From Ceratopteris richardii (taxonomy: Eukaryota > Streptophyta > Polypodiopsida > Polypodiales > Pteridaceae): DNA of 64,000 bases. Below the pieces are notes generated by a model. That model made no database searches. It saw nothing but the letters and a program-made list of their open reading frames with translations, and was not told the origin of the DNA. Positions 36,499-47,536 of this stretch are shown piece after piece. The translations under genes were made by a program, and so were the position numbers. The stretch lies in contig MU260072.1 of NCBI GenBank assembly GCA_020310875.1, positions 851,001-915,000 on the forward strand. Reading direction: 5' to 3'. How positions within the stretch are numbered: the stretch's first letter is position 1; the number at the start of each line of letters is the position of its first letter.

Positions 36499-36720
36499 TG
36501 AGACTTTCAAACCCACGCAAGCACAAAACCGAAAGTAAGGGACACCAAGAAGATTGCCAAGAACACATTTATATTAGATTCACAGCTTGTGTTTACAAGA
36601 AGGCAATGAGAGCTTGGTATGAAGAGTATTAGTACCCCTCATAGTTGCGCACAATTTGGCACCGTAGGGCATACCCTCCAAGCACTGAAAAGGGCTTCAT
36701 AGAAATACAGGCCTATGACA
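36499..36720 (-). repeat. Gypsy 3' LTR
   Basis: 222 bp with TG at one end and CA at the other; partner of 41930-42151. Adjacent to the polypurine tract on its right. Confidence 0.93.
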
Positions 36721-36860
36721 TCCTCCCCCGACTTGAAGAGCTTGTTGTCCTCAACAAGCGGATTTGGGTCTTACAAATACTTGATGTGATTAAAAAAAGT
36801 GAGAATATTACAAGGGGCTTATAGACAAAGTGGCTTAAGTGTTGTGGCAATATTTGCGTA

Positions 36861-39420
36861 CTAAAGGGTGGTGTTGCGATCCCATAAGATAGGCTCAGGC
36901 TCAAATTGGTTCTCCCCATCATGAAGTACCGGGACCTCATGTCCATATTTGGAGTCGGGTTTGAACCACTTGAGGAGGCTCACATGGAAGACATTGTGAA
37001 ATTGGACATTGTCGGGTAGCTCCAAGCTGTAAGTGACCTCATTAATTTGCTTCTCCATCTTGTAAGGTCCGTAGTAGCGATGGTTAAACTTGTGTGTGAT
37101 GTTCTGAGGCAAGGTGATATTTTGAGCATTGACTAAGACTAAATCACCAACTTGAAAATCTTCGCCGGGCCTCCACTTCTTGTTCGCATATTGGGCCATG
37201 TGCTCTTTGCTTCGTTGCAGACTGGACTGGGCCTCTTCCAACTTTGTCTTTCATTGATCCAAGAAGGCACCACAATCGGGATCATTCATTGAAAGCGTGG
37301 AATCGTGTGTGACGGCTAAGGGTGTGACTACCTCCTTGTCGATTGCCAATTCGAATGGATTCATCTTTGTACTCGAGTGGATGGAGGCATTTTAGTGGAA
37401 CTCCAAAATGTCCAAGTGTTTGGCATAGTCCTTCTGATCGTTTCGGACATAGTTGCGTATATAATCCTCAATTGTCTGATTTACCCTTTTTGTTTGCCCA
37501 TCAATTTGTGGGTGGTAAGCCGATGAGAACCTAAGTTGTGTTCCCAAGAGGCAGAAGAGCTCGGTCCATAGCCGGCTCAAGAAGCGTATGTCACGGTCGA
37601 AAACGATAGCCAAGGATAGTCTATGGTATTTCACAATGTGTGTGAAGAAAAGGTGGGCCACAATCCTTGCACTAAGAGGTGGTTTGGCTGGGATGAAGTG
37701 GGCCTTCTTGGTGAAGTAGTCCACTACCACTACGATGGTGTTGTATCCTTGGGACGATGGTCGCTCCGTGATAAAATCCATGCTTATCATGTCCCAAGGG
37801 CGGTTGGGAATCGACAATGGTTGTAGGAGACCTACGGGTTTGACTCTATCTTGGTGAACCAGTTGGCATGTGGGGAATGTTTCCACATATTCTTGTACTT
37901 GAGCCTTTATGCGGGGCCAATAGAAGTGTTTTTGTAGCATCTCATAACTGTAGTTTTGCCCACTGTGGTCAGCCACCTTGCAATCGTGTACTTCCCATAG
38001 TAACTCCTTGTGTAGCTCGAAGTCCTCTAGCACATAGATCCTGCCTTTGCGGTAGAGTGGGTCTTCTTACACCGTGTAACGCGTGCTGGCACTTTAGACT
38101 TCTCGTAGGATCTCTTGGACCTGGGCATCCTATTCTTGAGCCCGTTAAAGTCTTCCTTTCAAGTCTAACGATACTATGGATATCGCTTGAATCTCGGGTC
38201 TCCGACTTAGCGCATTGGGCATGGCGTTCTGCTTACCTGGCTTGTGAATTATCTCGATGTCAAACTTGGCAAGAAAGTCCTGCCATCTTGCTTGCTTTGG
38301 GTTGAATTTTGGGTGTGAAGTAAAGTATCTCAAAGATATATTATTGGTGAAGACCTTCGTGTGTTTGTCTAGGACGTAGTGCCTCCATTTGCGTAGGCAA
38401 TGAACCACCACTAGCATTTCATGTTCTTGTGTGCTCCATCTAAGTTTGGGCCCAATGAGTTTGTGAGACTCATATGCAACTGGCTGACCATCTTGCAAGA
38501 GCACACCTCCAATCGCCGAGCCGGATGCATCTGTGTGGACCTCAAACGGCTTGTTGAATTTGGGGAGCTTAAGGACCGCGGCGTTGCACATGGCCACCTT
38601 CAAAGCCTCGAAGGCTTCTTCCTCTTCCCATCCCCACTTGAATGGTTCCTTTTCTTTGATCAAGTCAAGAAGTGGAGCCGCGATCTTGCTAAACCCTTGG
38701 ATAAATTGGTGGAGAAATTGGCAAAAACCTATGAATTCCCGCACTTCTTTCACGGACTTTGGGGGGGGGGCATTTGAGTATTGCTTCTACTTTCTGGGGG
38801 TCAACATGTAGACCAAGTTTTGAAATGATGAACCCCAAGAATTCCACCTTCTTCATGCAGAACTTGCACTTGCTTGGCTTTGCGAAGAGTTGGTGTTCCC
38901 GTAGACATTATAGGATGGCCCAAACATGCTCATAATGCTACTCTAAGGTGCAGCTATAGATGAGTAAGTCATCAATGTAGATGATGAGGAGGAGGTCTAG
39001 CATATCCCAAAAGCCATCGTTCATCTCTCGACAGAACGTGGCCAATGCACTTGTAAGTCCAAATGGCATAACAAGCCATTCATAACTACCGTAGTGCGTG
39101 CAGAAGGCGGTCTTCTCTATGTGTTCCTGTGCCACTTGGATTTGATGGTATCTAGACTAGAGGTCGATTCATGTGAAGTATCGGGCCTTGCCTAGACGGT
39201 CAAGAAGTTCTTCCATCAACGGGACGCGGTACTTAATTTTGATGGTGTTATTGTTGAGGGCTCGGTAGTCAATGCACAAATGTAAAGAGCTATTCTTCTT
39301 CTTCACAAAAAGGACGGTACTGGGCTGGATGTACCCTTGTTCCTCTAGCTTCTGTAGTTGTCATTTAAGTTCTTGTAAGTCGGTCTCGTTCATCTTGTAT
39401 GGGGCCTAAGATGGGGTGGG
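36861..39420 (-). pseudogene. Gypsy pol: reverse transcriptase, RNase H, integrase
   Basis: Minus-strand pieces in order: RT near 39400-38760 (SSLHLCIDYRALN, GSYEWLVMPFGLTSALATF and the active site IIYIDDLLIYS at about 38960-38990), RNase H near 38750-38150 (AVLKLPKFNKPFEVHTDASG, then ALSRRPEI), and integrase near 38033-36861 (HFYWPRIKAQV, SMDFITERPSSQGYNTIVVV, SSAYHPQIDGQTKRVNQTIE, then VGDLVLV, HNVFHVSLLK and EPEPILWDR at the end). The C-terminus stops just where a chromodomain would begin in chromoviruses, so that domain is absent. It is broken by frameshifts, for example near the ten-base G run at 38761-38770, and by stops. Confidence 0.9.
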
Positions 39421-39559
39421 TTGATTCGAGAGGGTCTCGATCCTGTGTTGGACATGAGGAAGGTCGAGTGGGAGCGTGTCTGTGAGCACATCTGAAAATT
39501 CTTTCATGAGGAACTAGAAACGTGGGTGCCCAATCTTTGATACGTCGATTGGTTAAGGT

Positions 39560-40270
39560 CCTCTCTCCTATGCCACCGGCCTGAGAATGCATAAGTGTGC
39601 TATCCCACCTTGATGAACTGCTCGTCTGAACTGTTTATGAGATAAAGTCGTTCGTGGGTGCATTGAGGTTGAGGCTCTTGCATGTGCTTTCTCTTTGCCT
39701 TTGTGTGTTTGCTTGGGTTCCTTTTGTTCACTGTCAGATGGCCAGTCCACATGAGGGGCATGGACCCGGTTGCAGTCGACGAGGAGGACCTATCCATTCT
39801 AGTCCAAGAGCACCTTGTCTACACTTTTTCCGAAGAAGGAGATCAAGTGTTGATCCTTGAATTCCAAGCGTAGAATGACTTCAAATGTTTCCATGGGCAT
39901 GATAAGGAAGTTCAGATGGCCGAACCACTAGCCTAATGTGACCGGACCCCGTTTGCATGCCTTACCTGACTGTCTTCCCCTTGGGCAAAGATGACGGACA
40001 TGCGAAGCCATTTACTGAGCTTTAGAGCAAGGTGTTGTCATGAAATTTATGTGGCGCTTGTGTACAACATCACTGGCATCTGTTCACCTCTGATCTCTGC
40101 CATAATGAAGACTTGACTTATGATGGGTAAAGCGACTGAGTGGCATTGAGCTTTCGCCTTTGAAGTCAAAGGTTTGCATGGTGAAGAGTCCTCCAAGTCA
40201 TCGCTATGAATTTCGGTGATCTTGGGCCCTAATGTGGATGCCTCTTCCTTCTTTGCTATTTGCATGCGAG
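39560..40270 (-). pseudogene. Gypsy protease region, degenerate
   Basis: The minus-strand frame at 40047-40265 ends in MLYTSATHKF, which aligns with the usual LIDSGATHNF protease active site. The catalytic Asp is replaced by Tyr and the Gly is lost. The rest down to 39560 is broken by stops. The link between gag and RT is clear from order only. Confidence 0.6.
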
Positions 40271-40279
40271 TGTCGAGGC

Positions 40280-41600
40280 GCTTCCTCCAACACCATTATG
40301 TGGGGTGGCTGCCTTGGCAATGTTTGCACATCGGCCGAGGGTCTCGTTAGTTTTGGTTGCCTCGGTTGGGTGATCCTGAGCGAGTTTTCAGTGGGGCCTA
40401 GAGGGCTTTGAGTCCTTGTCCACGTTGGTTTTTGGTAGGGCTTTGGTAGGTTGATCCTTGCTCTTTGTTGGTGGTAGTATCTTTGCAGTTGGTTTGCCCT
40501 CCATCGCTTGTTCGTGCAAGCCGGTTGGAGTATGCGTCGTTAAGTCGTTCTGCTATGCGAGCAGCGTCCTCCAAAGTTTGGGGTTCTTGTTTGTCCACCT
40601 CCTTTCGATAGTATGGGGAGCATCTATAAAGGAAACCATGTAGGCAGTCGATTTCGGCCATGTCAGTGATTCGGAGCATCAGCTTGCGGTATTGCAATAC
40701 ATATGGCCCGATGAACTTGCCTTGAGGTAGGTTGCGCCATTCATCCCGTGCCTGGAATGCTTCATTGCAAGGCACAAAGTAGTCGATGATGGCGGTTTTG
40801 AAGTGATCCCAAGAGGTCCAGGCTTGCTTCTGTTGCTGCACCATGTACCAAGCAGAGGTCTTGTCTTGTAGGAACGGGCCGGCAATGCGTGTCTAATGGT
40901 TGGAGCCAACCGGGAGCATCTGGAGGTAGCTTTCCATTACTTTGATCCATCGATTGATGGCTATCGAGCTACGACTGCCTCGGTACTTGTCGGGTGGGTT
41001 TGGTTTGAAGAAGCCAAAGGAGTCTGGGTCATCTGGGTCTACTCATTGAAGTTGAGTGATCGTTGTTAGGTTTAGGGGGGTTGGATTCGGTTGAGATGTT
41101 TGGGTGGGAGTTGGTTGGGGTATCGGTTGGGGGCTTGGTTGAGGATGCGGTTAGGATTCAGATTGGTCCTTGGTTAGGAGATGGGTTTCGACTAAGGTAG
41201 TTAGCCGAGAGAGTGTATCTTCTAGTCTATCTATGCGGTTGTGGATGGGGTTGGGGTTGGGTGGGATTTGGTTGCACTCTGGTTGGGTGTGGATCTCGGC
41301 ATTTAGCTCGGCCTCCTGGAGGCATTCATGTAGCTCCACGTTCACCAAGAGCAGGCAGTTGAGTTCCTCTTCTAAGGTTACCCATTGGACCTTGTCACGT
41401 TGGTGCCATTCGGTCACGTTTCTGGCACGTTCTCTCCCCAAGGTTAGACCGACCGTGCCAACTTCATGTTTGCTGGGTGGCATGGAGCCAACCGGCGGCA
41501 ACCCGGGAGGGAGAGGGCACCTAGGGTTAGAAGAGAGGCTAGGGTGCGCGGGCACCTAGAGGGTAAGGGTGATGGTCCACCGGGTAAAGGCGATCAAGAC
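40280..41600 (-). pseudogene. Gypsy gag, degenerate
   Basis: An N-terminal part (minus 41555-41151) contains a Leu-rich coiled-coil stretch (RIDRLEDTLSRLTTLVETHL). The capsid-like core (40844-40398) contains SWDHFKTAIIDYFVP and IGPYVLQYRKLMLRI, as in retrotransposon gag proteins, followed by a basic linker. A damaged zinc knuckle (CKHCQGSH) lies near 40320. Stops separate the parts. Confidence 0.75.
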
Positions 41601-41711
41601 GTTGCTTGGAGGAGGGGATGAGGAAGGGGCGGCGGGTCGTGGGCACTTACCTTGGAGGGGAGCAGCGGAAGATGCCTTGAGGGAGAGGGGGGGCAAAGGG
41701 TTTCCTTGCTT

Positions 41712-41769
41712 GGGGGGGGGGGGGGCAAGGGGGTGCCTTGCTTGGGGGGGGGGGGGGGGGGCAAGGGGG
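41712..41769 (+). repeat. Long G runs in the gypsy 5' leader
   Basis: Runs of 14 G (41712-41725), 5 G (41729-41733), 18 G (41744-41761) and 5 G (41765-41769) within 58 bp, set in two copies of a GGGCAAGGGGGT-type repeat. The C-rich strand would be the element's sense strand. Confidence 0.95.
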
Positions 41770-41915
41770 TGGCCCTGGCTTGAGAGGGAGGGAGGGAGTG
41801 TAAAGGAACTCTTGCAATGTCAAAGAACTTCCCACGGATGGGCCCGGGATGTTAGATGGTGCTACCAGCACTGGTGTGAGAGTCCGCCCATCCAAAGGCT
41901 TCCCCTAGGGTCGTT

Positions 41916-41927
41916 GCTCTGATACCA
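41916..41927 (-). other. Gypsy primer-binding site (initiator tRNA-Met)
   Basis: Complement of TGGTATCAGAGC, two bases inside the 5' LTR. This is the usual plant primer site. Confidence 0.9.
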
Positions 41928-41929
41928 CT

Positions 41930-42151
41930 TGAGACGTTCAAACTCATGCACGCACAAAACCGAAAGTGAGGGACACCAAGAAGATTGCCAAGAACACATT
42001 TATATTAGATTCGCAACTCATGTTTACAAGAAGGCAATGAGAGCTTGGTATGAAGCGTACTAGTACGCCTCATAGTTGCGCACAATTTGGCGTCCTAGGG
42101 CATACCCTCCAAGCACTAAAAAGGGCTGGATAGAAATACAGGCCTGTGACA
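41930..42151 (-). repeat. Gypsy 5' LTR
   Basis: 222 bp, about 91% identical to 36499-36720. Followed on the right by CCCCCTCCCCCAAAAG, itself similar to the sequence next to the other LTR. Confidence 0.93.
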
Positions 42152-44660
42152 CCCCCTCCCCCAAAAGAAAAAACCCCTTGTCTCCACAGGGGAAATGGAG
42201 TCTGCTTTTCTTTGGAGTCAGCAGAAAACTATTTGAAAGATGCCTGGGTTGCCAAGTTGGAGACACACCTCTCCTAGGTAGTCGATGTCTCTCCCTAGTG
42301 AAGCATGATTCCAACACAAGTATTTATGGTAACTGTTCTGGCTATAAAATTTCGTTCTCTGTGGCACTCGATAAAAAAAAGGGCCGCGATTATGGCAGCC
42401 TTGTCTTTACTAAATGAATGCCATGCTTTTATTTTATAAAAGTATCCTTGGAAGACAAGTCGATCATCAACAGCTTACTTAATGTCCTAGAAGTTATTGA
42501 AAATGCAGTCTGAATGCACACTCTCCAGACTGTAGGATTCCAGTTTCCGTAAATATAGTTTCATCTTATATCGAGACCCAATTAGCCATAAAAAGAATTT
42601 CATTTCTATTTTATTATATGTTGTGAAGTATTATGAAATGTTTGAATCGGCCAATTTACAATACTATCATGAACCCCTTTATGGCTCGTTATCCTTTACA
42701 AAAGAGCAAATTCCTTTTCAGGAAAGAAAATTCAATGATTCATTCTTACATCTGACAACACATAAAAGCATCCGTTGTTCCCTCTTTATTGAAACCCCGA
42801 TTCACTTCAGTGTTTACATTTTAACATGGAGCTACAAACCTTCTAAACGACTCGGCTATGAAGCAGCCTTATATGTCATTGGATATGCACGTATGGTATG
42901 ATGCAATCGTTTCTCCTAGTTCACGGTCTCAAAACTGAAACGTATGGTAGGCATTAGGACAGGGCTTGAACTAGAAAATTTGGAGAAAGTCTAGTATTGT
43001 GCATGTCTAGGGGAGATACAAACACACCCTAAATAAAGTATTGCAATGGATACTCTCACGATTGAAGATCTAGAGAGATTTGGTGTTAGCTTAACTTTAG
43101 CACGCACTCAAGATGGGCATTTGATAATATGGTGTAGTCACTGTTCCTTCTCTACTATAGTCTAGAAAGAATGAATCCAATAGTCCATGCACTACAATAA
43201 TCTACAACCACATTTTAATAGTAACTTGGCATGTACTTCATATTCGTGAATAGGATCAGGGAACGTTTCATCACCTATTTCATCTAGGGATGCAATCAAT
43301 GCATCGCATGATATCCACATGTTATGAATCTAATAATACTATTTTATGTACTAGATACTTATGGGAAACAACCATAAAATGGGGGTTATGAGCTGGGAAC
43401 AAGAGATGATATTGGGTAGTCATGTATAATCGTCCATAGGATTGGTGTAGTTCATACATAGTATCCTTGGTAACCATATGATATCTCCTTGTATTGGAGT
43501 GCATAGTTGGACGATTCCTTATTGTAATAGAATTTTTAAAAACATTTTTTTGTATCCTGTATGCTTAATACTCTCATGTCAATTCATCAGCTTGGTATTA
43601 TGTCCTTGCACAATTCTATGTATTTGTTTATTTTCCTCTACATTATTATGTGAGAACATCCTGCCTTTTCTTCTTTCTTCAAAGGACTTAAGGCTAGTTT
43701 TCATAATTCATGTTTGTAATGTTTTACTATTTTAATTCCTTCCTCAAGTATATTCCATAATCAAGAGGAATATTTTATTCGAAATTCCTTAAATGTCTCT
43801 AATGTAGTCATGTCCATTTATTTACCATACATGAGAAATATACTCAAATTAGTCAAGATCTATTCTTTAAATTTGTAAGCTTTCTTCATTGCATTCTCCA
43901 TATCTCTATATACTTTCTTGTTTTCTAATTACTAATACTACATTTAAATGTCTTGCGTTAAAGATGAAATTCGAGAATCTTCCCAACATAGCTTGAAAAC
44001 ACTTAAATTGAATAGTGTTACCTCTTGAGGATATGAGTCCATCCACTTTATTTCCAATTTAATCTGTATTACTAGATCTCCATTTTTTATCCAAGAGACA
44101 CTCCCATTCTTATTATTTTAGTTGTATCTCACTGTATTTGGGTACCTTCACATTTTCTTCTACCTTGTATTCATTCTCGTTAAAGGAAAATTATCCCACA
44201 TTTAATGTACTTTGGAGAGCCTCCTCAAAGAGTTTATAAGGAGGGCCTCTCCCCAACTTTGTACTTGATTAGAAGTTTGGATACCCTAATTAATGCTCTT
44301 GGAAAGTTCATTTCTAATCCATGTGAGTTTACCCATTTCTTGGTCTACTTATTTTGAGTCTCTCACACTCTTTCATTTCTTGAGTACACTTTTCTTTTCA
44401 TTTTGCTTTTGCATGTGCAATATTTCATTTTGTGAGGTATTGGCCTTTAGGTGGAGTTCTTGGTGGTAATTTTGGAAGTCTTAGTGGTGGTGGTGCCTCA
44501 GTTTGATGGCATGGCTTTCTCCTCATTGTGTGAAACATCTTTTTGTCATCATTTTGTGTCCTTTGGGGTCATATTTTTCTCCTTTTCCCACCCTCACACC
44601 CTTTCATTTAGTACTTCCACCATTTTGGTTGATGTTTTCAACGAGTTGGTCACTCTCAAG
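42152..44660. other. AT-rich flank, no gene supported
   Basis: The first 40 bp look like a second polypurine tract and TTGTCTCCACA region of a gypsy element (see findings). The stretch around 44210-44400 (GTTTATAAGGAGGGCC and later) has the look of a retrotransposon LTR with a TATA-like box, but no partner was found. Short frames such as 43478-43735 and 44451-44810 show no motif. Confidence 0.4.
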
Positions 44661-44666
44661 ATTATA

Positions 44667-45168
44667 GACACTCTAAATAAAGTTTCTTGGAGCATATCTT
44701 CCATAATTGATAGTATAAAGCATGGATTTATGCCCATTTCATATATGAAATCCAAAGTGTATTTGCTTGGTGAAAAGATCCATAAAGCACTATTTTCTTC
44801 CCTTTTTTGATTTTCTATGTTCCATTGGTGCTATCACAGTTTTTTTAATGCATTAGCAATAACTAATAAGTCTTTACATGTTCATCTAATTTACCTTCCT
44901 TACAGGTTGATGTGTTACTGTTTATGGACACTCTAATTAGAGTTTGTTGGAGCATATCTTCCATTATTGATAGTATAAAGCATGGATTTATGCCCATTTC
45001 ATATATGAAATCCAAAGTCTATTTGCTTGGTGAAAAGATCCAACTTAATAAAGCACTATTTTCTTCCCTTTTTTGATTTTCTATGTTCCATTGGTGCTAT
45101 CACAATTTTTTTAATGCATTAGCAATAACTAATAAGTCTTTACATGTTCATCTAATTTATCTTCCTTA
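44667..45168. repeat. 270-bp tandem duplication
   Basis: GACACTCTAA at 44667 recurs at 44937, and the two copies run in parallel to ATCTAATTTACCTTCCTTA (ends 44902) and ATCTAATTTATCTTCCTTA (ends 45168). The second copy has a 6-bp insertion after GATCCA. Otherwise they are nearly identical. Confidence 0.9.
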
Positions 45169-45249
45169 ATTGTCATGTTCATGAGGAAAAGTAAATCGTC
45201 TTGGGATTGATCATTAGTATATTTTTTGTATTCTATGCTTCCTTTATAT

Positions 45250-45620
45250 CCTCCTTAATAATTTTTGTTGAAGTTTTTATTGACATTGTATCCATGGTTG
45301 TTGTTGTATTTGCCTCTAGAATCTCCCTAACCTCCTCTGTTGTTCTTCCTCTTTGGTTCCTTGGATTCTTGAAGCAATGTTCAATGATATGACTTGAGAG
45401 TCCACATACGACACATGCGATCTTCCCCTAGCTTTTCTACCTCATCTGCCTCTTTCTTTAGAACTTCTCCCTCTACTTGCAAAGTTAGCTTGGGAGGTAC
45501 CCTTTTCTTTTAGCATCTTTACTTTTACCTCTATTAGTGTATAGGGCATGATTCCCGTTCCTCATTGGTGGGGTTCCCTAAGGCTGATCATGTTTGTTGC
45601 TACTCCTTCTCTTTTGGTTT
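45250..45620 (-). pseudogene. Copia gag fragment with zinc knuckle
   Basis: The minus-strand translation gives TSQANFASRGRSSKERGR, then a complete zinc knuckle CVVCGLSSHIIEHC (C-x2-C-x4-H-x4-C) followed by FKNPRNQRGR. It resembles the copia at 47.5-49.8 kb (CNICGLTNHSTDEC, FRNTKNQRGR), so it belongs to a related family. Frames are broken. Confidence 0.7.
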
Positions 45621-45949
45621 TTTGTAGGGTTGGTATGACACCTAAGAGGACATCCATTTCAACACATATTCTCATACATTTCACCAATAATTCTAGTTTA
45701 ATGTAGAAGATCCTTTCTTGTAACTTGCTTTTGCTTAGGCCATTGAGATAGAATGATGTAGATACATGTTAGAAGGAAGTTGAAGACAATATTCCATGAC
45801 GTTCCTAAATCTCTACACCGCTATCTTGATTGGCTTAGTTGGGTTTTTCTTTGGGGTATACAAGCTTCTTTGAGCTGTCATGCCTTATGCCATGGGCATA
45901 AACTCACTAATGAATGGTGGAAAGAGTTCATCGATATAGAGACTTATTC

Positions 45950-46560
45950 AATTGACACACTCATATTCTAGATATTGGACCTCAAAGGCTAGTGGATACT
46001 CCACATAAATCTCTTCCTTCAGGTAACTCACTACTTACTTTGTGCAAATATAGCCAAAATTTTACAAGTAACGATCATCCTAGTTGGTGATGCAAAGCAA
46101 CCATCAAATCCTTCTTGTGCAAGAAGTCAGGACTTGAACTTTGCAAGGATACCATGAGATTTATACTTAATTTTCCATATCCTCTTAGTTTCATTTACTT
46201 TCTTCTTTGTTGACCTATCCACCACCTTCCAAGTACCATATTCCTACATCACTTCCTACCATATTTGGATTAGCTAGAGTTGTGTCCAAGCTATTTGGTT
46301 CCTAAGCATCCCCCATAATTATAAGCATCAATATGATAGTCATTGTGTTTGCAAAGGCTTTTACGTTTCTCCTATATTTTTATTGATCACCTAAGCATAT
46401 GTGCTCATGTATAAGGTAGAGTAGGATTAGGATGCTTCTTGTTGTACAATTATCTCACCCATTGTGATGATGAGTTTTTCAATGTTGTGACAAAAGGTTG
46501 GTCTCTATAATCTTCATCTTCATTTGAATCTTCTTCTTCTTCTACTCAAAAAGCGGGATG
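45950..46560 (-). pseudogene. Copia reverse transcriptase fragment
   Basis: The minus-strand translation gives an acidic linker (EEEDSNEDEDYRDQPFV, near 46540-46500) and the N-terminal RT part (GTWKVVDRSTKKKVNETKRI near 46235, then KIKYKSHGILAKFKS, and near 46000 EEIYVEYPLAFEVQY). The rest of RT and RNase H is absent. The fragment lies upstream of a gag fragment on the same strand, the wrong order for one element. Confidence 0.6.
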
Positions 46561-46599
46561 AAATTCATATGCATGATGTTCAAAGGAATTTCCATTTTG

Positions 46600-47536
46600 A
46601 GATATTTAACTAGGAGAAACAATTGCATCATACCATACCTTCATATCCAATGACGTACAAGGCTACTTCATGACCCAATCGTTTAGAACATTTGTAGCTC
46701 AATGTTAAATTGTAAACACTGAAGTGAAGTATGCGTCTAATAATGTTGGTGCAATTTATCCAAGCCTAAATGCTTGATCACATAGCCTAAAGCTCATACG
46801 TGCATTCATGTATTAGCACATGAATGATCTCTTGTAAAATATTATTTTTTTACGCTTATAAAAAAGCACATATGGAATCACTCCAATCACGAGTCCTTAG
46901 GAGAATCTTTCCATGACTTACTTGGTGAGGATTCATAGAAAATCAAGTCCTAAAACTTTGGAACACTTTTAGGTATAGATTCAAATTCAAATTTGAATCT
47001 TGGCTCCAACAAAAATGCCATAAAAGAGGACCATCTAGTCCCGTTAAATACATCTAGATATAGCAAAGATTTTAGAGAAGTTTCATATGGATTTTGAGCT
47101 CACACTATAGCTCAACCATTGACCTCACATTGTGCAATTATTGATTTCCAATTTCAATGTAATCTAAGTGCATCAATACATATAGTTTTCTCATATCTCA
47201 TATCTTCTACTCTATCATGTATCACTCAGAAGAGTGCATTTTTATGACCTGTTTCTCAGCTTGTACTTGACTATTTTTAGTGATTCAAGTTGTTATAGAT
47301 TCATTAAACTATCTAGTTTCTTTCTTCAAAGTTTTATTATTTTGGCTTAGTCAATCGCGAGTTATGTGCAAAACATTACCGTCTATCCTCCATACTATCT
47401 ACACCCGAAAATGTCGGGATGCATCTCTAACTTGCTAAACATCATTCTCTATGGATGGTTTATCATTTCAAGTGAAATAACTTGCAAACGTTAGCTACCT
47501 AAATTAGTTAGATATGCTCAAAAGGAATTTACTCAA
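46600..47536. other. AT-rich stretch, probably including a copia 5' LTR
   Basis: The end of an LTR is expected at 47535, just before the primer-site-like sequence. Its start could not be fixed because the matching 3' LTR lies outside the window. No gene seen. Confidence 0.4.

Larger units (their letters stand above)
36499..42151 (-). mobile_element. Complete but decayed Ty3/gypsy LTR retrotransposon, 5653 bp
   Basis: Two 222-bp LTRs (36499-36720 and 41930-42151) start TGAGAC and end TGACA on the plus strand and differ at about 19 positions (about 91% identity), so the insertion is old. The primer-binding site (GCTCTGATACCA, 41916-41927) and the polypurine tract (complement of TCCTCCCCCGACTT, 36721 onward) are in the right places. 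Domain order on the minus strand is gag, protease, reverse transcriptase, RNase H, integrase, the gypsy order. Flanks CCCCA (36494-36498) and CCCCC (42152-42156) are an imperfect 5-bp target duplication. Many stops and frameshifts make it inactive. Confidence 0.93.

Noticed and set aside
43740-44450. LTR-like stretch with GTTTATAAGGAGGG
   Set aside because: No second copy, no primer site or polypurine tract next to it.
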